From: Raphanus sativus
Lineage: Eukaryota; Streptophyta; Magnoliopsida; Brassicales; Brassicaceae
NCBI RefSeq assembly: GCF_000801105.2
Contig: NC_079514.1
Coordinates: forward strand, 15,230,293-15,294,292
DNA: 64,000 nucleotides
Direction: 5' to 3'
In this document: positions 1-11,057 of the stretch, one piece after another
Position numbering within the stretch: position 1 is the stretch's first letter
Layout of the letters: each line of letters opens with the position of its first letter
Made by a program: the position numbers and the translations under genes
The notes under the pieces: generated by a model
Told to the model about the DNA's origin: nothing
Seen by the model: the letters and a program-made list of their open reading frames with translations, nothing else
The model's database searches: none

Positions 1-244
1 AAATAAATACTAAAATTTTGAAAATATATATTTTTTAAATAGTTTCAAAAATCATTTTCAAATTTCAAAAAGGAAATTTGAAAGAAAAAAATGAAAATAA
101 ATTGAAAAAAATTGAAAAAAATTTGAAAAACATTTGATTTTTTTTGAAAAAAACGATAAAAATTTATAAAAAACTTAAAAGTTGAAAACATATAATTCGA
201 AACTATAAAAAAAGTTATCTTTTTATATTTTTTTTGTTTTTTAA
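1..244. other. AT-rich sequence, no feature seen
   Basis: Homopolymer-rich A/T sequence leading into the LRR fragment. It may be an intron remnant, because it ends in a pyrimidine-rich tract and CAG just before the exon-like sequence. Nothing else is recognisable. Confidence 0.5.
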
Positions 245-251
245 TAATTTT

Positions 252-620
252 GCAGATGCTGAATCTTCACGACAATCTCTTCGAGCAGTCGTTGGACCTC
301 TTCTCGGGGCTGAACTCGTTGCAAGAAGTTTACCTGGACAACAACCCTTTCTCTCATTGGAGTATTCCTGAGACCGTTAAGGAAGCGACTTCTCTCAAGA
401 TCCTATCACTCGTCAACTGCAACATCGTCGGAATGATTCCTAATATCTTCAGCTCTGAGACACTCCCGAGCCTTGTTTCTTTAAAAACTATCTCAGAGAA
501 CTACAAGGAGGGTTGCCTGAGAGCTTGGAACGCTCGTCGTTACAACAACTCTATCTCAGTTCTCCACATAAGAATTCGTGAATCGTGTTATTCTTATAAC
601 AAATTCTCAACTCTATAGAG
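252..620 (+). pseudogene. TMK-type LRR receptor-like kinase fragment
   Basis: The open frame reads as leucine-rich repeats of a TMK-family receptor kinase extracellular domain (plasma membrane, auxin-linked signalling in Arabidopsis). Seen directly: LRR-like runs such as LNSLQEVYLDNNPF and PETVKEATSLKILSL, then GMIPNIFSSETLPSLVSL. The LRR pattern is lost after about position 490. A reading in another frame restores an LPESLERSSLQQLYL-like repeat near 510-555, so at least one frameshift has occurred. Only about 120 codons remain. There is no signal peptide, second LRR block, membrane segment or kinase domain. A CAG precedes the fragment at about 253-255, consistent with an exon start. It is a dispersed exon fragment rather than a gene. 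TMK assignment is good; which TMK paralogue is not decidable. Confidence 0.82.
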
Positions 621-1560
621 TGTTATTACTCAAAACTTCAAATTTGAAGTTTCATATTTTTCATTGGATTTTGGTCCTTACATTTACATATTATATTTAT
701 GATTTTTAAATATTTTATCCTTTAATCTTTTCAATCATAAATATTTCAAATTGCTTTTATAATTTTATTTTTTTACAAATTAAATTAAATAAAAACTTTA
801 AAATAAAATTTTATCAAAACTAGATTTAGATAATAACAGTATTAGAAAAGAAACTTAACAAATGCACTAATTGATCATATATGTAAATATTACGAAAATA
901 GCTTTATAGAATAATGTAGTATTTTACTTGTAATTTAATTATGTATTTCTATATTAAATTTTATATTTTAATGTATCCTTTTGTTAATTAATATTTCTAT
1001 AGTATTTTATATGTGTTATTTATTTATAAAGTTTTATGAATTTAAATTAAGTATCATAAGTATAAGGACCATAACATAAAATATAATTTCTTTTGAAGTT
1101 ATTTTGAAGATTTGCTTTTGGAGAAAACTAACTTAAAACTTCAAATATAAAGTTTTGCAAATTTCAAACTAGAGTGTCTTTTTGGAGATGATTTTAGAAC
1201 TCTTCTCCTTTATCTTTCATAACTTTTTGTTATTTTTGTTATTTTTTTCTGTTTAAAGCTAGTGTTAAGAACCTACCATTAATCATGCTCTAAGTTACTA
1301 TTTGATTTTCTTCACAGGTGAATTTTAATGAAAAAATATTTCAAAGCCTAAAATTTTTTTTCATCCATTTCTGATGAAAATGATTTGAAGAATTTACCAA
1401 AATTTGCATCCAGCCAAAATGAATTGGAGAAGGTACATATGAAGTAAAAGTTAGATATCTTATGAAAGCCTAAACATCTCTGTAGTCCCAGCCACCCTAG
1501 TTGGAGTGTTGTTTTTACATTCTTCGAGATTATTTATAAATACTAATATTTTTTTACGTA
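621..1560. other. AT-rich intergenic sequence
   Basis: No coding signal, tandem array or element terminus could be supported. The sequence is simple A/T-rich DNA. Confidence 0.5.
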
Positions 1561-2880
1561 ATTTACGTTGTCATAACCTTGTCCTCTTACATCACTGATA
1601 TTTAACTTAAGATTAGCCAATGCATTTCGAAGAGTGGTAAAAATTCCTTCTCCTGTTTTGTCTTTGATTTCCAAGAATGACAAAAAGAACTCCTCAACCT
1701 TAGGTGAATCCGTAGAAAGATCGACACATCGAATTAAAAAAAGTCACCTGCTCTTTGCAACTAACATTAGGAATAGTATCCAAAATGATTGAAAAACACT
1801 TCGCCTCTTGAATCTTCTTTAATATTACCATCCTAATCTCATTAGCAAGTAATTCTATCAACTCATTTTGAATCTTGTGACTAAGATAATAATACTGAGT
1901 TTCACCTTTGTCAACCTGTCGAATGTGCTCCTTCATTACTTCTTCAAAGCCTCCAATCATCTTAATAAAAGCCAAGAAGTTTCCACTGTTTGGATCACTA
2001 ACCTTTTCGTCGTCTCCACGAAATGCTAAATTTCTTTTTGCTAGAGTCTTTACCACTGCGATTATCTTCAACATCACATCTCTCCAATGTTTCTTCTCCT
2101 TGTTAATTACCTCCTCCAAATTCTTATCAAGAGTTTCACTCTTTTTCAGCCTAATTTCCAGCTCAATCCAGCGGCTCATGCAAACAACATGGTTGAGAGT
2201 AGTTTCATGATTTTTCAGCTATGTGAAGCATTTCTCCAATCATCATATCCAATAGTTACCAAAAGAAGAGGAAAGGTTTCTTGTGTGAATAATTTACAGC
2301 AAAAACAAAAGACTTTATCTTTAGATTTTGAGTAAACTAACCATCTCATGTCTTGTTTCTCTCCATTGCTCATCCTTCTTGTATAACATGAATAAGGGAA
2401 ACATCTTTCAATATCATCTCTTGGAAAAAGATAATCAACTGAAGGTCTTGTAGGTGGACCTTTCTCAACCAAATAATCTCTCATTCTCTGTTCAGTTTTC
2501 TTCCAATTTCCTGGATCATCCATATCAACATCTTCATGGAAGCTTCCAATATCACCAATTTTCTCTTGGGATTCCATGTTTTCATTCTCAGATTGTTCTT
2601 TGTCCACATTCATACAATCTGCATCATCCCTACCAGTTTCTTCTTCACTCTTCTCATCAACATCTTCTTCTAGCTATAATAAACTCTTCGTGTTCTTTTC
2701 CTCTTGAGCTGTAGAGGTTTCATCAGTTTTGGAACTTTTAGTTCTTGTGACATACTTAAGCATATCATTAGCTTAAGATTTGATCACTTCATCTTGTCTA
2801 GCTTTTTTCTTCCTATTTTCAGCTCAACTTGGTTGATTTCTTATTCTATTTCCTGGAAGCATTCTCTACAGAGTGCAGAC
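1560..2880 (-). pseudogene. hAT-type transposase relic (TTF/MYM zinc finger plus DUF4371)
   Basis: On the minus strand the sequence reads through a lysine/arginine-rich start (about 2860-2700), an acidic stretch, then a TTF-type zinc-finger region at about 2450-2215 (DYLFPRDDIERCFPY, then DKVFCFCCKLF). It continues into a DUF4371 helical region at 2179-1700 (GGFEEVMKEHIRQVDKGE, LLANEIRMVILKKI). After a shift near 1741 it reads IRCVDLS to VRGQGYDN near 1565, the conserved DUF4371 turn, and then stops. Breaks seen: an in-frame stop near 2675, a 1-base shift near 2218, a 1-base shift near 1741, and loss of everything after the GQGYDN motif, including the hAT dimerisation domain. Such genes are domesticated or transposon-borne hAT relatives with nuclear DNA-binding roles. 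This copy cannot make the protein. Confidence 0.85.
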
Positions 2881-3239
2881 TACAATTCAAAAACATTAAT
2901 AAGAAAAAACATGATTTAGATGATAGTCGACACCAATAAATTACATATACTAGAACATAAAACAAGTAAATTACAATGAAAACAAAAGAAAAAACTTACA
3001 TAGATTCAGAGAAGATGGAGGATGATTGATAGGCAGAGAAAAAATCACAGGAAGGTTGAAAATAGAGAAGATGGAACGTCCAAAATAGGTATTATTGTAA
3101 TTCATGTTTTCAATCATTTAATAAAATATATAAGGAAACAAAAAAATTAGAAAAGGTAAATTAATCTACACGATTAACTCTTTAGATATTTGCAAAAGTT
3201 AATCAAAAAAAATTGGCAATTTACCTATATTAAAAAAAA

Positions 3240-3420
3240 ATCGAAAAAAATGGCATCAAGCGGATTCGAACCCGGGCATGGGGAAGAAATAAGACTTATA
3301 CTAGCCACTGCCCCAAACAAACTTCTCTGTACAAGCTGCCCCTAAACTATTTATAAATTGTGGCGGCCCAAGCCCTTGCTTTATGAAATTTACCCCAAGG
3401 CAGGGCCTGTCAACAATTCA
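3240..3420 (-). repeat. tRNA-like/hAT-end-like repeat segment
   Basis: On the minus strand there is a box-B-like GGGTTCGAATCC motif (about 3258-3280) preceded by a box-A-like GGCAGTGGCTAG. No cloverleaf forms, so it is not a tRNA gene. The segment is unusually GC-rich for the window and ends at about 3412 in GACAGGCCCTGCC, which resembles the start of some hAT-like elements. It lies upstream of the minus-strand hAT transposase relic and may be that element's 5' end, or a SINE fragment. No partner end or target duplication was found. Confidence 0.4.
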
Positions 3421-4815
3421 TAAATATTTTTCAATATAATCTTGCAAGATTTAGTAAAAAGATTAATTAAAAAAATTAAAAGGAGAAATATACTCAAAAT
3501 AGATATTAAGAATGATTTATAAATCTATGAATTATTATTTATGTTACTAAAAATAAATTTTACAAATTTTATAATTTGCATAATTACGTATTAGTTTTTT
3601 TTGGTGGTTACAACCTAATTTCCCTAATTATTTATAATAGTTAATCTTCTTTGATACGAAATTTTTGGTGGTTACAACTTACAACATACAATGTTTTCTC
3701 TGCTTGATACAATTTTTTTTGTATATTTCTAAGAAAAGGCATGAAGCGGATAAAATTAAACTGTACATATAAGTAAATTTTTGAACTTCAACCGAAGCAA
3801 GGATCAGTTTTCACTGAACGGTACCGAATAGTGTTGTCGTTTTCTGGGTCACTAACCAAAAACACAATTGTCATCTGGGTGTTTGCCAGCAACTCAAGTT
3901 ATATGAAGCCTTTTAAGTAATACATGCAGCAGAAACACTTAAAATTAATAATCAGTAAAAAAAATAATAATCAATAAATTAATTACACGATAAATTAATA
4001 ACTTTAGATGATTCCAAACTAGATATAATTTAAAATATAAAATAAATTGATAAAATATTTTTTTTTAAAGATCTGTGTGAATAGTCCTTTTAAAATTATA
4101 AATTAATACTTTATATAAACAATTTATATAAATATATACAAAACTTTGTATGTTTATTTTATTGTCAGAGTGGAATCTATTTCTTTATTCCCTTGCAACT
4201 AAATTTTTTTTTTAATATTTGATAAAATACATATAATATCATCTAAATTTTATGTTACATATATATCTTATATACGCAAAATATGCAGATAAAATTAACT
4301 AAAATAAATTTATAAAATATGATTAATATAGAAATTTTAAAATTAACTACATTAAAACATTATAAAAGAAAATATATTTTAATATAGATAAATCTGGAAA
4401 AAAATTTTTTTTTATAAATTAATAAAATATCATAAGTCCAACATTATCAATTTATAAAGTTTTATTGTATATTATTTGTCTGCTTCAAAAGAATTATTTA
4501 GAACTTGCATTAAAATATAACAATATGTGATATAATTACAAATCCAAATTTAATAATCTATATTAGGAATGTGAGGTTTTTGTATAGAGAACTATATTTT
4601 ATTGTTGTTCTATTAATTAGATCATTTCGAATTTAAGTAATAGAATAATTGTTTGTTGTAAAAAAAATTTAAATAATCTATAAATATTGATAAGTTGAAA
4701 GACGTAGATGATTTGTGCAAGATAAGTATCATTTGACAATAATCTTAGACGAATTGAAATACTTGAACTGAAGTTTGTTAGCACATACGAGCAAGTGATC
4801 ATTTACAATATATAA
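3421..4815. other. AT-rich intergenic sequence
   Basis: Short unassigned unique-looking stretch at 3785-3905, otherwise A/T-rich sequence. No element ends, tandem repeats or coding signal could be supported. Confidence 0.45.
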
Positions 4816-4816
4816 A

Positions 4817-6349
4817 CTAGGTGATTATCCGCGAATTCGCGGATATAAATATTATATGTAAATATATATTATGTATAGAATGTATTAAAGTTTTCATAAA
4901 TTTGATAAAATGTAACTTATGAATATTTAGTAATAATAAATACTTGTGAAATTATATATGTAATTATCACATTAATTTCCTCAACACATTTTATATATCT
5001 TTTGACTTTTTTATTTTTTGTTATTATTTTGTTCTTTTATTAAATTTTTTGCTAATGTTTTCCTAATTTTTTTACATATTTTCTGCTAAATATTTATTTC
5101 TCTATATAAATAGTAATAAATGAACCAAAAATTAATCTTATAATTGTTTCAATCATAACATTATCTTATTACATTACAATTTGATTTAGAGGAAAAACTT
5201 TTCTAATCAACATCTCACATGCATGTTCCGTTAATATAATTCGTTCAATCTTTAAATCCTAATTATTTATAAAGCATATATGGACATTTTAAGAGATTAA
5301 TAAGTATTATAAATACGATCATATTTTTTGTTTGAAATTGGAAAAAATATATTTATTAGACTCATTGGACATATATACATACTGTATTTAAATACAGTAT
5401 AAATAATTTGAAATTGTTTGTTTGGTAATATAGATTAAATTAGGTAATTCTAAGATTAGTTTCCTTTAAGGAAATTTAATTAAATAAATGAAAATTCAAA
5501 TACCAACAACCAAACAAATTAAGAGAATTAATTTTAAACTTCACATATGAATAACAAATAAGCAAAATCCACTTAAATTACTTCTCAACTAAACATATGA
5601 GGATTTTTAATTGTACATTATAATTAACCTTTTATTGATTAATATTATTTTTAAACTAATTACCATATAATTTTAATATAATCAAAGCTATATGAATTAT
5701 ATTAGTAGAGTATTAATTCTAGTCTCATATTAGTATAGATGTTCCGTTTCTAACATGTTATATTGTAATAAATTAAACTTGTTAATTTATTAATATTATT
5801 TTAAACAATTTACATTTATAATTTCATGTTTTTAAATATACAAATACTTAATCATTTTTGAGAGTGATAACTCAACTATACCATCAAAATTTGTCATTTA
5901 AAAATGATTGATTTTTTAAAACATGTATATTTGACAGTTTTGCATTTATTGGACATATTTTTAGAGAAAAAATATATAGTGTGTATAAGAAATATTATTA
6001 GGTTTAAATTAATTAGTTTTCAGCAACAAAATATTTGTTGGATTCACTATTACTAAAAATAATTAATAAAAATATGTTTCAAACCGTTATAAAATTATTT
6101 CTATGATATCATATGTATTTATATGTATATTATAAATATGTATATAATGAAATTTATGATATTTAATTGTTTCCATTAACATATTATTTTAATTCTCTAT
6201 ATTTGAGATGTTTAATTATTTTTTGGTAATATACATAGATTATATTAGGTAATTCTAAGATTAGTTCTTTAAAAAAACTTAATTAAATAAATGAAAAATT
6301 AAAAAACCATACTATAAAAAAGCCGTTAACCATATTTATAAAGGAGAGA
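4817..6349 (-). mobile_element. Non-autonomous Helitron (minus strand)
   Basis: Read on the minus strand, the 3' end has a perfect short hairpin CCGCGAATTCGCGG (plus positions about 4829-4842) followed by CTAG at 4817-4820, then host T, the classic Helitron 3' terminus. A candidate 5' TC end (TCTCTCCTTTATAAATATGG) lies at 6349 and is preceded on that strand by A, giving the expected A/T insertion site. The interior is A/T-rich and non-coding, with a diverged direct repeat of about 90 bp (5421-5510 and 6222-6310). It carries no Rep/helicase. The 3' end is strongly supported; the 5' end is inferred. Confidence 0.6.
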
Positions 6350-6845
6350 TGAACAAAGTTTCTGCCATTGTTGAACAACAACGATTATAAACGTACCCGA
6401 GATGACTCTAAGCTTAACCAACCAAAGAAATTGACCAGAAAAAAACAACCAAAGATTTTCGAATCTTTTTATTTTCAACGGAGGGTACACAAACAATACT
6501 AATGCAATAAACTCTAATCAGAACATCTCGTGAACAAAAGAACTCCCAAGAAGACAATGGCACAGAGACAGTAAGTCAGTAACCCTTGCAAATGAAAACC
6601 TTAAACAGCTTCAACAGTTCCACTTAATAGCTTATGTTCTTCCCTAGCTTTGAAACTCTAAAAAAACAAAAAGAGCGATAGAAGAAATTTCACCTACGCA
6701 ACATTACAAATGAAAATCGTGATGAAGAGCTCTTACTCCTCAAGAGCTTCATCTTCTTCTTCCTTTTAATCAGTATCCCAGATTTTGAATCCTCTTTTCC
6801 AGAACCATTAACTTCAAAAACCACAACACTAAAGGTAAACTTCTC
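6350..6845. other. Unassigned sequence upstream of SDD1 fragment
   Basis: Mixed-composition sequence without a recognisable gene. It could include 5' leader sequence captured together with the SDD1 exon, but no promoter element could be defended. Confidence 0.35.
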
Positions 6846-6849
6846 TTGT

Positions 6850-7100
6850 GTTCTTCTCTGCAACTGAACCCAAAACTCTTTCTGTTCATTATCTCTCTTC
6901 TATTTGTTTTGTCTTCTTCCTCAGAAATCCTGAAGAAAAAGACTTATATCATAAAGCTTCACCCTTACATCATTTGCCTCAAAGTTGGATTGGCATCTTT
7001 ATTTTCCCAAGAAGCGGTTTTAGGTGTTGAAAAAGAAGAGGAAGAACCTTCTTCACTGATTCTCTAATATTATGGCTCTGCCATTGGAGGATCTTGTTTA
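6850..7100 (+). pseudogene. SDD1: SDD1-like subtilase 5' fragment
   Basis: The sequence encodes a hydrophobic signal peptide (LFLFIISLLFVLSSSSEIL), then a KKTYIIKLHP start of the inhibitor/propeptide domain and, after a diverged patch, SQEAVLGVEKEEEEPSS, which is distinctive of STOMATAL DENSITY AND DISTRIBUTION 1, a secreted subtilisin-like serine protease of stomatal patterning. After this the frame hits a stop at 7066-7068, but GSAIGG follows in a neighbouring frame, as expected for the next residues of the family. The catalytic peptidase S8 domain (Asp, His, Asn, Ser) is absent. The initiating region is altered: the expected Met codon reads as part of a GCAACTGAACCC context. It is a truncated exon copy at the head of a plus-strand cluster of unrelated gene pieces. 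Confidence 0.82.
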
Positions 7101-7584
7101 GTTAACTTAATCAAATGATTGCTTGCGAGTAGTACTTAAGAGTCACGCCTAATGAAATGTATACATTAGAATGCACCTTTCTGTTAGTGTGTTGGTCTCG
7201 TCGTATTCTGGTAATGATAACTTCAAAAGAGTCTGAATTAACTTCGTAAGGCATAATATATCACACAAACGAAACTGTCAATATTAATACCATCACCTAG
7301 GCCTACACTAAGCCATATCAAACTGATAATTAGAGTTTTGTTATAAGACAAGAAACAGAGTAAATATATAGTCAAGTAAAGAATTAATATTTTTTTTTTG
7401 GTAGGAATATGGGAGAATGACTCCCAATAGTAAAGAATTAATATACACAAAACAGGCTCATCTTTTTCAGTACATCATCGTTCTTTTTGTTTTACAAGGA
7501 ACAAACAGAAAGTATCATCAGTACATGCATGCTAAGGCAAAATCATTTAATGGAGAATCTCCAACACTGCAACTTATCGATTCT

Positions 7585-7720
7585 AATTAGGGATGTTAAT
7601 ATGCAGGGTTAGGGTTGTCCTTCTTTGTGTAATATAAACCCAGCCCTGTTTTAGCCCAACCCTATTTCAACCCTGCATTTTGTTAAGGGTTAGGGCTGGT
7701 ACAGGGTTAGTCCATTTATT
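7585..7720. repeat. GGGTTAGGG-rich inverted mini-element
   Basis: A run of GGGTTAGGG and AACCCTGC-type words in both orientations (CAGGGTTAGGGTTG near 7603 and CAACCCTGCAT near 7670) starts after AGGGATGTTAAT, the style of hAT-like non-autonomous element ends in plants. No target duplication was found. It is not a telomere tract because the unit is irregular. Confidence 0.4.
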
Positions 7721-8070
7721 TTTCTCTTGCAAATCAATAATTTTTGTATATCAATTTGATGTCATTAATTAAGTATGAAATTAAAAACTCAATGCTTACA
7801 TATTTTTTATTTATAATTGTAATTGTTCATCATGAAATTAAAAATTCAAAGTTAACATATTTTTGTTCATAATTTTATAATCTTTATCATCTTACAATAT
7901 TAAAAGGAGAATAACTAGAGCAGGGAGAGTGTCCACGTTGTCTAAAAAAATCGTCCAATCATGATCTTCAAAATGGCCAACCGATGCCTGATACAACTCA
8001 AGCTCTCACTTTTACTGCGTTTCGTTTAATAAAATGCTGCAGTTTCTCGCCTCTACACCTTTCATATCTG
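7721..8070. other. AT-rich sequence, no feature seen
   Basis: No coding or repeat signal could be supported between the GGGTTAGGG element and the following exon-like sequence. Confidence 0.4.
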
Positions 8071-8130
8071 AGACGAAATGGTATCTCAAATTCATGGTAT
8101 TCATCTGAGACGTCGTTTTCCCATTGATAT

Positions 8131-8242
8131 GGCGTCTTCTTCGAGCGGGAAGAGGGCTTCGCGTCGTACCCGGTCAAACTATTCATCTTCACTGAGAAGG
8201 GATATAACAGAGGAGAAAGATGAAAAGATTGTCCCAAATCTG
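8131..8242 (+). pseudogene. Unidentified N-terminal exon fragment
   Basis: ATG at 8131 opens a basic, serine-rich frame (MASSSSGKRASRRTRSNYSS, then LRRDITEEKDEKIVPNL) that ends at a good splice donor (GTAATAATC at about 8243). The composition is that of a nuclear or organelle-targeted N-terminus, but I do not recognise the gene. It sits directly upstream of the glycosylase fragment on the same strand, so it may be the first exon of a chimeric transcript or of the original glycosylase gene. An in-frame ATG also lies upstream at 8078. Confidence 0.4.
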
Positions 8243-8339
8243 GTAATAATCTTTTCTCAGTCTCCCTTACTGAGCGTTTCCAGTTTTGTATATTAGTTAG
8301 AAATTGACATCGATGCTTTGCTTTAGTATTTCGTTGTGA

Positions 8340-8765
8340 TCTGGAGATCTATTGAGCAACGTCAATGTTAAAGACGAATCTTACATTGCTTTCCACGTTT
8401 AAGAGTTTGGAGTTTCTGTCCATGATGACAAGTACGTGTTCCACTCTCTTTTGCTTAGCCTGCTAAAAGATACCCTCTGTGGATTATGAACGCTCTTATT
8501 TCTTAAATTCAGTCTCGGGTTATTAAGTATATCTTAAAGAAACTCTTTCCAAAAGACAAATATTAAGGTAACTATAATCAAGTTTTATGGCAACATCTTC
8601 TTCTTACGACCTTGAATCTCAAGTACTTTTGCTTTGTTTGAACAGGGAAATTTTCATGGACTTTGATCCAATAGCAACATCTGAACTAACAAATAGACAA
8701 CTTCTCCTGAGAATACAACCCCCTCATTACTCTTTACGTGGGAAAACCAAATTGGCAAAGTAACT
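8340..8765 (+). pseudogene. DNA-3-methyladenine glycosylase I (TAG family) fragment
   Basis: TAG enzymes excise 3-methyladenine in base excision repair in the nucleus or organelles. In three frames the sequence shows DESYIAFH-EFGVSVHDDKYVF (compare the family pattern EEWGVPVHDD), then leucine-rich helix sequence. Across an intact GT-AG intron (8568-8645) it continues as QILREIFMDFDPIATSELTN, matching the family's REAF..FDP helix. A second donor follows at 8760. Stops and frameshifts interrupt the first exon (one replaces a residue before EFGV). The helix-hairpin-helix C-terminal half and the zinc ligands are missing. Codon periodicity survives on both sides of the intron, so this is an exon-intron copy, not a retrocopy. 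Confidence 0.72.
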
Positions 8766-8835
8766 TAATATTTATAATCATGATCATTGTTTGAGTGATT
8801 TAGCTTCTGTTACTTAGTTTGTGTTTCCTCCTCAG

Positions 8836-9237
8836 AAAACCCTAACGTTTTGGTTTCGCATGTGCAAATGATGAGAAACATTTACAGAGAACTCTACACT
8901 GTTGTTGCCATCATTCCTTATTTGTTCCGCTTCGCTCAGGTAATATACTAACGTCATACTTAAAATTAAATAAGAAGCAATTTCACATCCTTTCAAAATG
9001 TTCGAAACACTTTTCTTTTGCAGTGTATATGGATGTTGGTTGAGGAAAATGAAAACAATGAATGGCCAAATGAACTGAAGTATCTCTGCACCATGTTAGT
9101 GATTGCAGCTAGAACAAACTTCGAAGAAATGGACTTACTGGCTTATGGTTTTGATGGCTGTAACCACTTCGAGCATCGCAATAGTGTTCCATATTTATTG
9201 GGACATTTTCAAGGATTGGGGTCTCATGAACCGCAAG
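8836..9237 (+). pseudogene. PHO1/XPR1-type EXS domain fragment
   Basis: EXS-domain proteins are membrane phosphate exporters or sorting proteins. Exon 8836-8939 reads LVSHVQMMRNIYRELYTVVA then IIPYLFRFAQ, joins across a GT-AG intron (8940-9023) to CIWMLVEENE then NELKYLCTMLVIAARTNFEE, and after a +1 shift near 9140 to MAVTTSSIAIVFHIYWDIFKDWGLMNRK. These follow the EXS pattern (P.w.RflQC, N.lKY, yWDi..DWGL). It ends abruptly at about 9237. There is no SPX domain and most membrane segments are missing. It is joined to the glycosylase fragment through a shared intron-like gap (8760-8835), so the two unrelated genes sit in tandem as if exons of one chimeric transcript. Confidence 0.78.
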
Positions 9238-9710
9238 TAGAACAATTACAAGGAGGAGCATGGGATGATGAGTATGAAAATGATGACGATGATTATGCTG
9301 AGAAGTGGAGGAGGAGAGGAAATGATGGAAACAGGTCGGCCAGTAGGTCATTTGGGTCAGGTAGTTAAAGATCCAAAGTCTGGAAACGAGTTTGATGTTA
9401 ATGAACTTCGAGACAGAGGCAAATCTTTCTCCTGCTAAGAAGAAACATTACTCTAGACATACAAATTCTCAGATCCAAGCAAATGAAAGTGTAAGTTTAG
9501 TTTCTTTCCTTTTTTTCATTTTGATTTTATCCTCTCTCTATGTGTGTAACTCATATATCAAATTCATTTTTCTGCTTCATCATTCCAATCTGAAAAGCAG
9601 GAATGTGTAGATATGGAGGAAAATGATAATATCTCGGGATGCATGGTTTCTTTTCCAAGTAGCCTAACACCGAAAGCTGTTAAAAACTATAATTTGGTAT
9701 GTTACGTTAA
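9238..9710 (+). pseudogene. Unidentified exon-like pieces (acidic tail; KKKHYSRHTN motif)
   Basis: The frame continuing from the EXS fragment ends in an acidic/arginine-serine tail (WDDEYENDDDDYAEKWRRRG) and a stop at 9366-9368. A second frame carries SPAKKKHYSRHTNSQIQANE followed by a donor near 9489, and after an AG near 9600 comes ECVDMEENDNISG then MVSFPSSLTPKAVKNYNL and a donor near 9697. KKKHYSRHTNSQIQ resembles the start of an HD-ZIP IV homeodomain, but the match is short and the rest of the domain is absent. I therefore leave the gene unnamed. All pieces are on the plus strand, extending the chimeric cluster. Confidence 0.35.
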
Positions 9711-10600
9711 ATCTCTAGCTTTATAAAATAAGATTTCTTTAATCACAATACTCTACTGTACAATATTATTGTTTATAATAAAGACTGGTTATGGTCTTAT
9801 ATATATGACAATGTATGAGAAAAATCTTCTTTTGGGATGTTATATTGAGTTGTGTAAATGATTGAATTATCGTAACGTTGAAACTCTTTAGCTTTGCCGA
9901 GTACATGGAGTTTGCAGTTATTCACATACAACTGAACATATATTCATTGGTCATCGTCCTTCTATGAAGCATATCCCTATTCGGGGGTGATGGACGGCGG
10001 AGTTGCAATGGTAAAGTCGTGACGTCCCACTTCTTTTTTCCAGGCCTTGAGTAGACAAGTGTGTACACACCTTTGCTTTAACACAAGCTCTAACTGCAGT
10101 ATTTTTGAAGAGAAGAGTTTCAGCTTTCAAACGCTTACCCAAATCAACTGATTGGGATGATTGCCTAATTGTAGAAACAGACATCATTTATCATGGGTTT
10201 TTACTTTAGGATATTATGATAATACAGGTTTAAAGAACGTTTCTTCTTTGGTTACTAGATGTTAATCTAATCCTTTGTCTCATCGATATACTCATCTAGC
10301 GTTTGTGCACTCATATAGCTGCATCAAAATCAGAAACTGAGAGTGCAACAAATAGCAAAGAAGCAAATAAGTAATTGCTGTTAGTTTGATTTAGGCCAAG
10401 CCAACTATTATAGATGTGCTGTTCAGAGTTCCACAAGTTTTATTTTTCACAATAGATTTTAGAGAATGAATTTTTTTCAGAATAAAAATGAAAATCAATA
10501 AAAAAAACTAAACTAAAAATAAAATAATATAAACACAACTAATACTTGGAAATTCAACATAATAAAAACAATTAATACTTGGAAATGAAAATCCAAACAA
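9711..10600. other. Unassigned sequence
   Basis: A moderately GC-rich patch at 9890-10200 has short open frames on both strands but no recognisable product. The rest is A/T-rich. Confidence 0.35.
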
Positions 10601-10609
10601 TATATTTTT

Positions 10610-11057
10610 ATACTACTATCAATGTTTCCAAACAATACAATAATTAATCTTAGTTATTTTATATATATCATTTTCTCTTTAAAATTTTGTAGAAACGTTA
10701 TAATTTCATAAATTGCAAAATAATAAACTTTAAAATTTGGATTATAAGATTACAAATTATGAAACTATTACAATTTAAATCCAATTAGATTACATATCGG
10801 TCATCCATCAGTTCAATCGTTAGTCTCGGGTTTTAGTGATTTTTTTAATATGTATATTTTAAAAACCTAAATTGAATTGTCAGATCTCCGGATTAACCTG
10901 TATAATCACAATCGGGTTGAATTTAAAAACACTGATTTAAATGCAAAAATATTTTAAATACACACTCTTTAAAAATTACCAAAATATTTGTTAAATTATT
11001 AGTGAAATTTTTCATCGTAAAATATTCCGCGCTTCCAAAGCGCGGGTCAAAATCTAG
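10610..11057 (+). mobile_element. Helitron 3' portion
   Basis: The hairpin CCGCGCTTCCAAAGCGCGGG (about 11027-11045) is followed by CTAG at 11054-11057 and host T, a canonical Helitron 3' end. From 10610 the sequence is nearly identical to the body of the complete Helitron at 62461-63107. The matching 5' TCTATCTTATTAAAACAG end is not present here, so this copy is 5'-truncated or rearranged, or its 5' end lies further left. Confidence 0.75.

Noticed and set aside
2454..2919. Plus-strand frames over the transposase relic
   Set aside because: They mirror the minus-strand TTF/DUF4371 coding sequence and have no family features of their own.
3240..3330. Possible tRNA gene on the minus strand
   Set aside because: A box-B-like GGGTTCGAATCC is present, but the T-stem does not pair, no anticodon arm or acceptor stem closes, and the segment is embedded in repeat-like sequence.
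6846..7030. Overlapping alternative frame over the SDD1 fragment
   Set aside because: Only the SDD1 frame matches a known family; the other is a shadow.
9018..9368. The 116-codon frame as an intact small gene
   Set aside because: Its start lies in an intron acceptor, its first half is an EXS-domain exon and the second half continues the EXS exon in a different frame; it is a frameshifted fragment.
9400..9490. HD-ZIP IV homeodomain fragment
   Set aside because: KKKHYSRHTNSQIQ resembles the homeodomain N-terminal arm, but the match is under 20 residues and the helix 3 region is absent; not strong enough to name.
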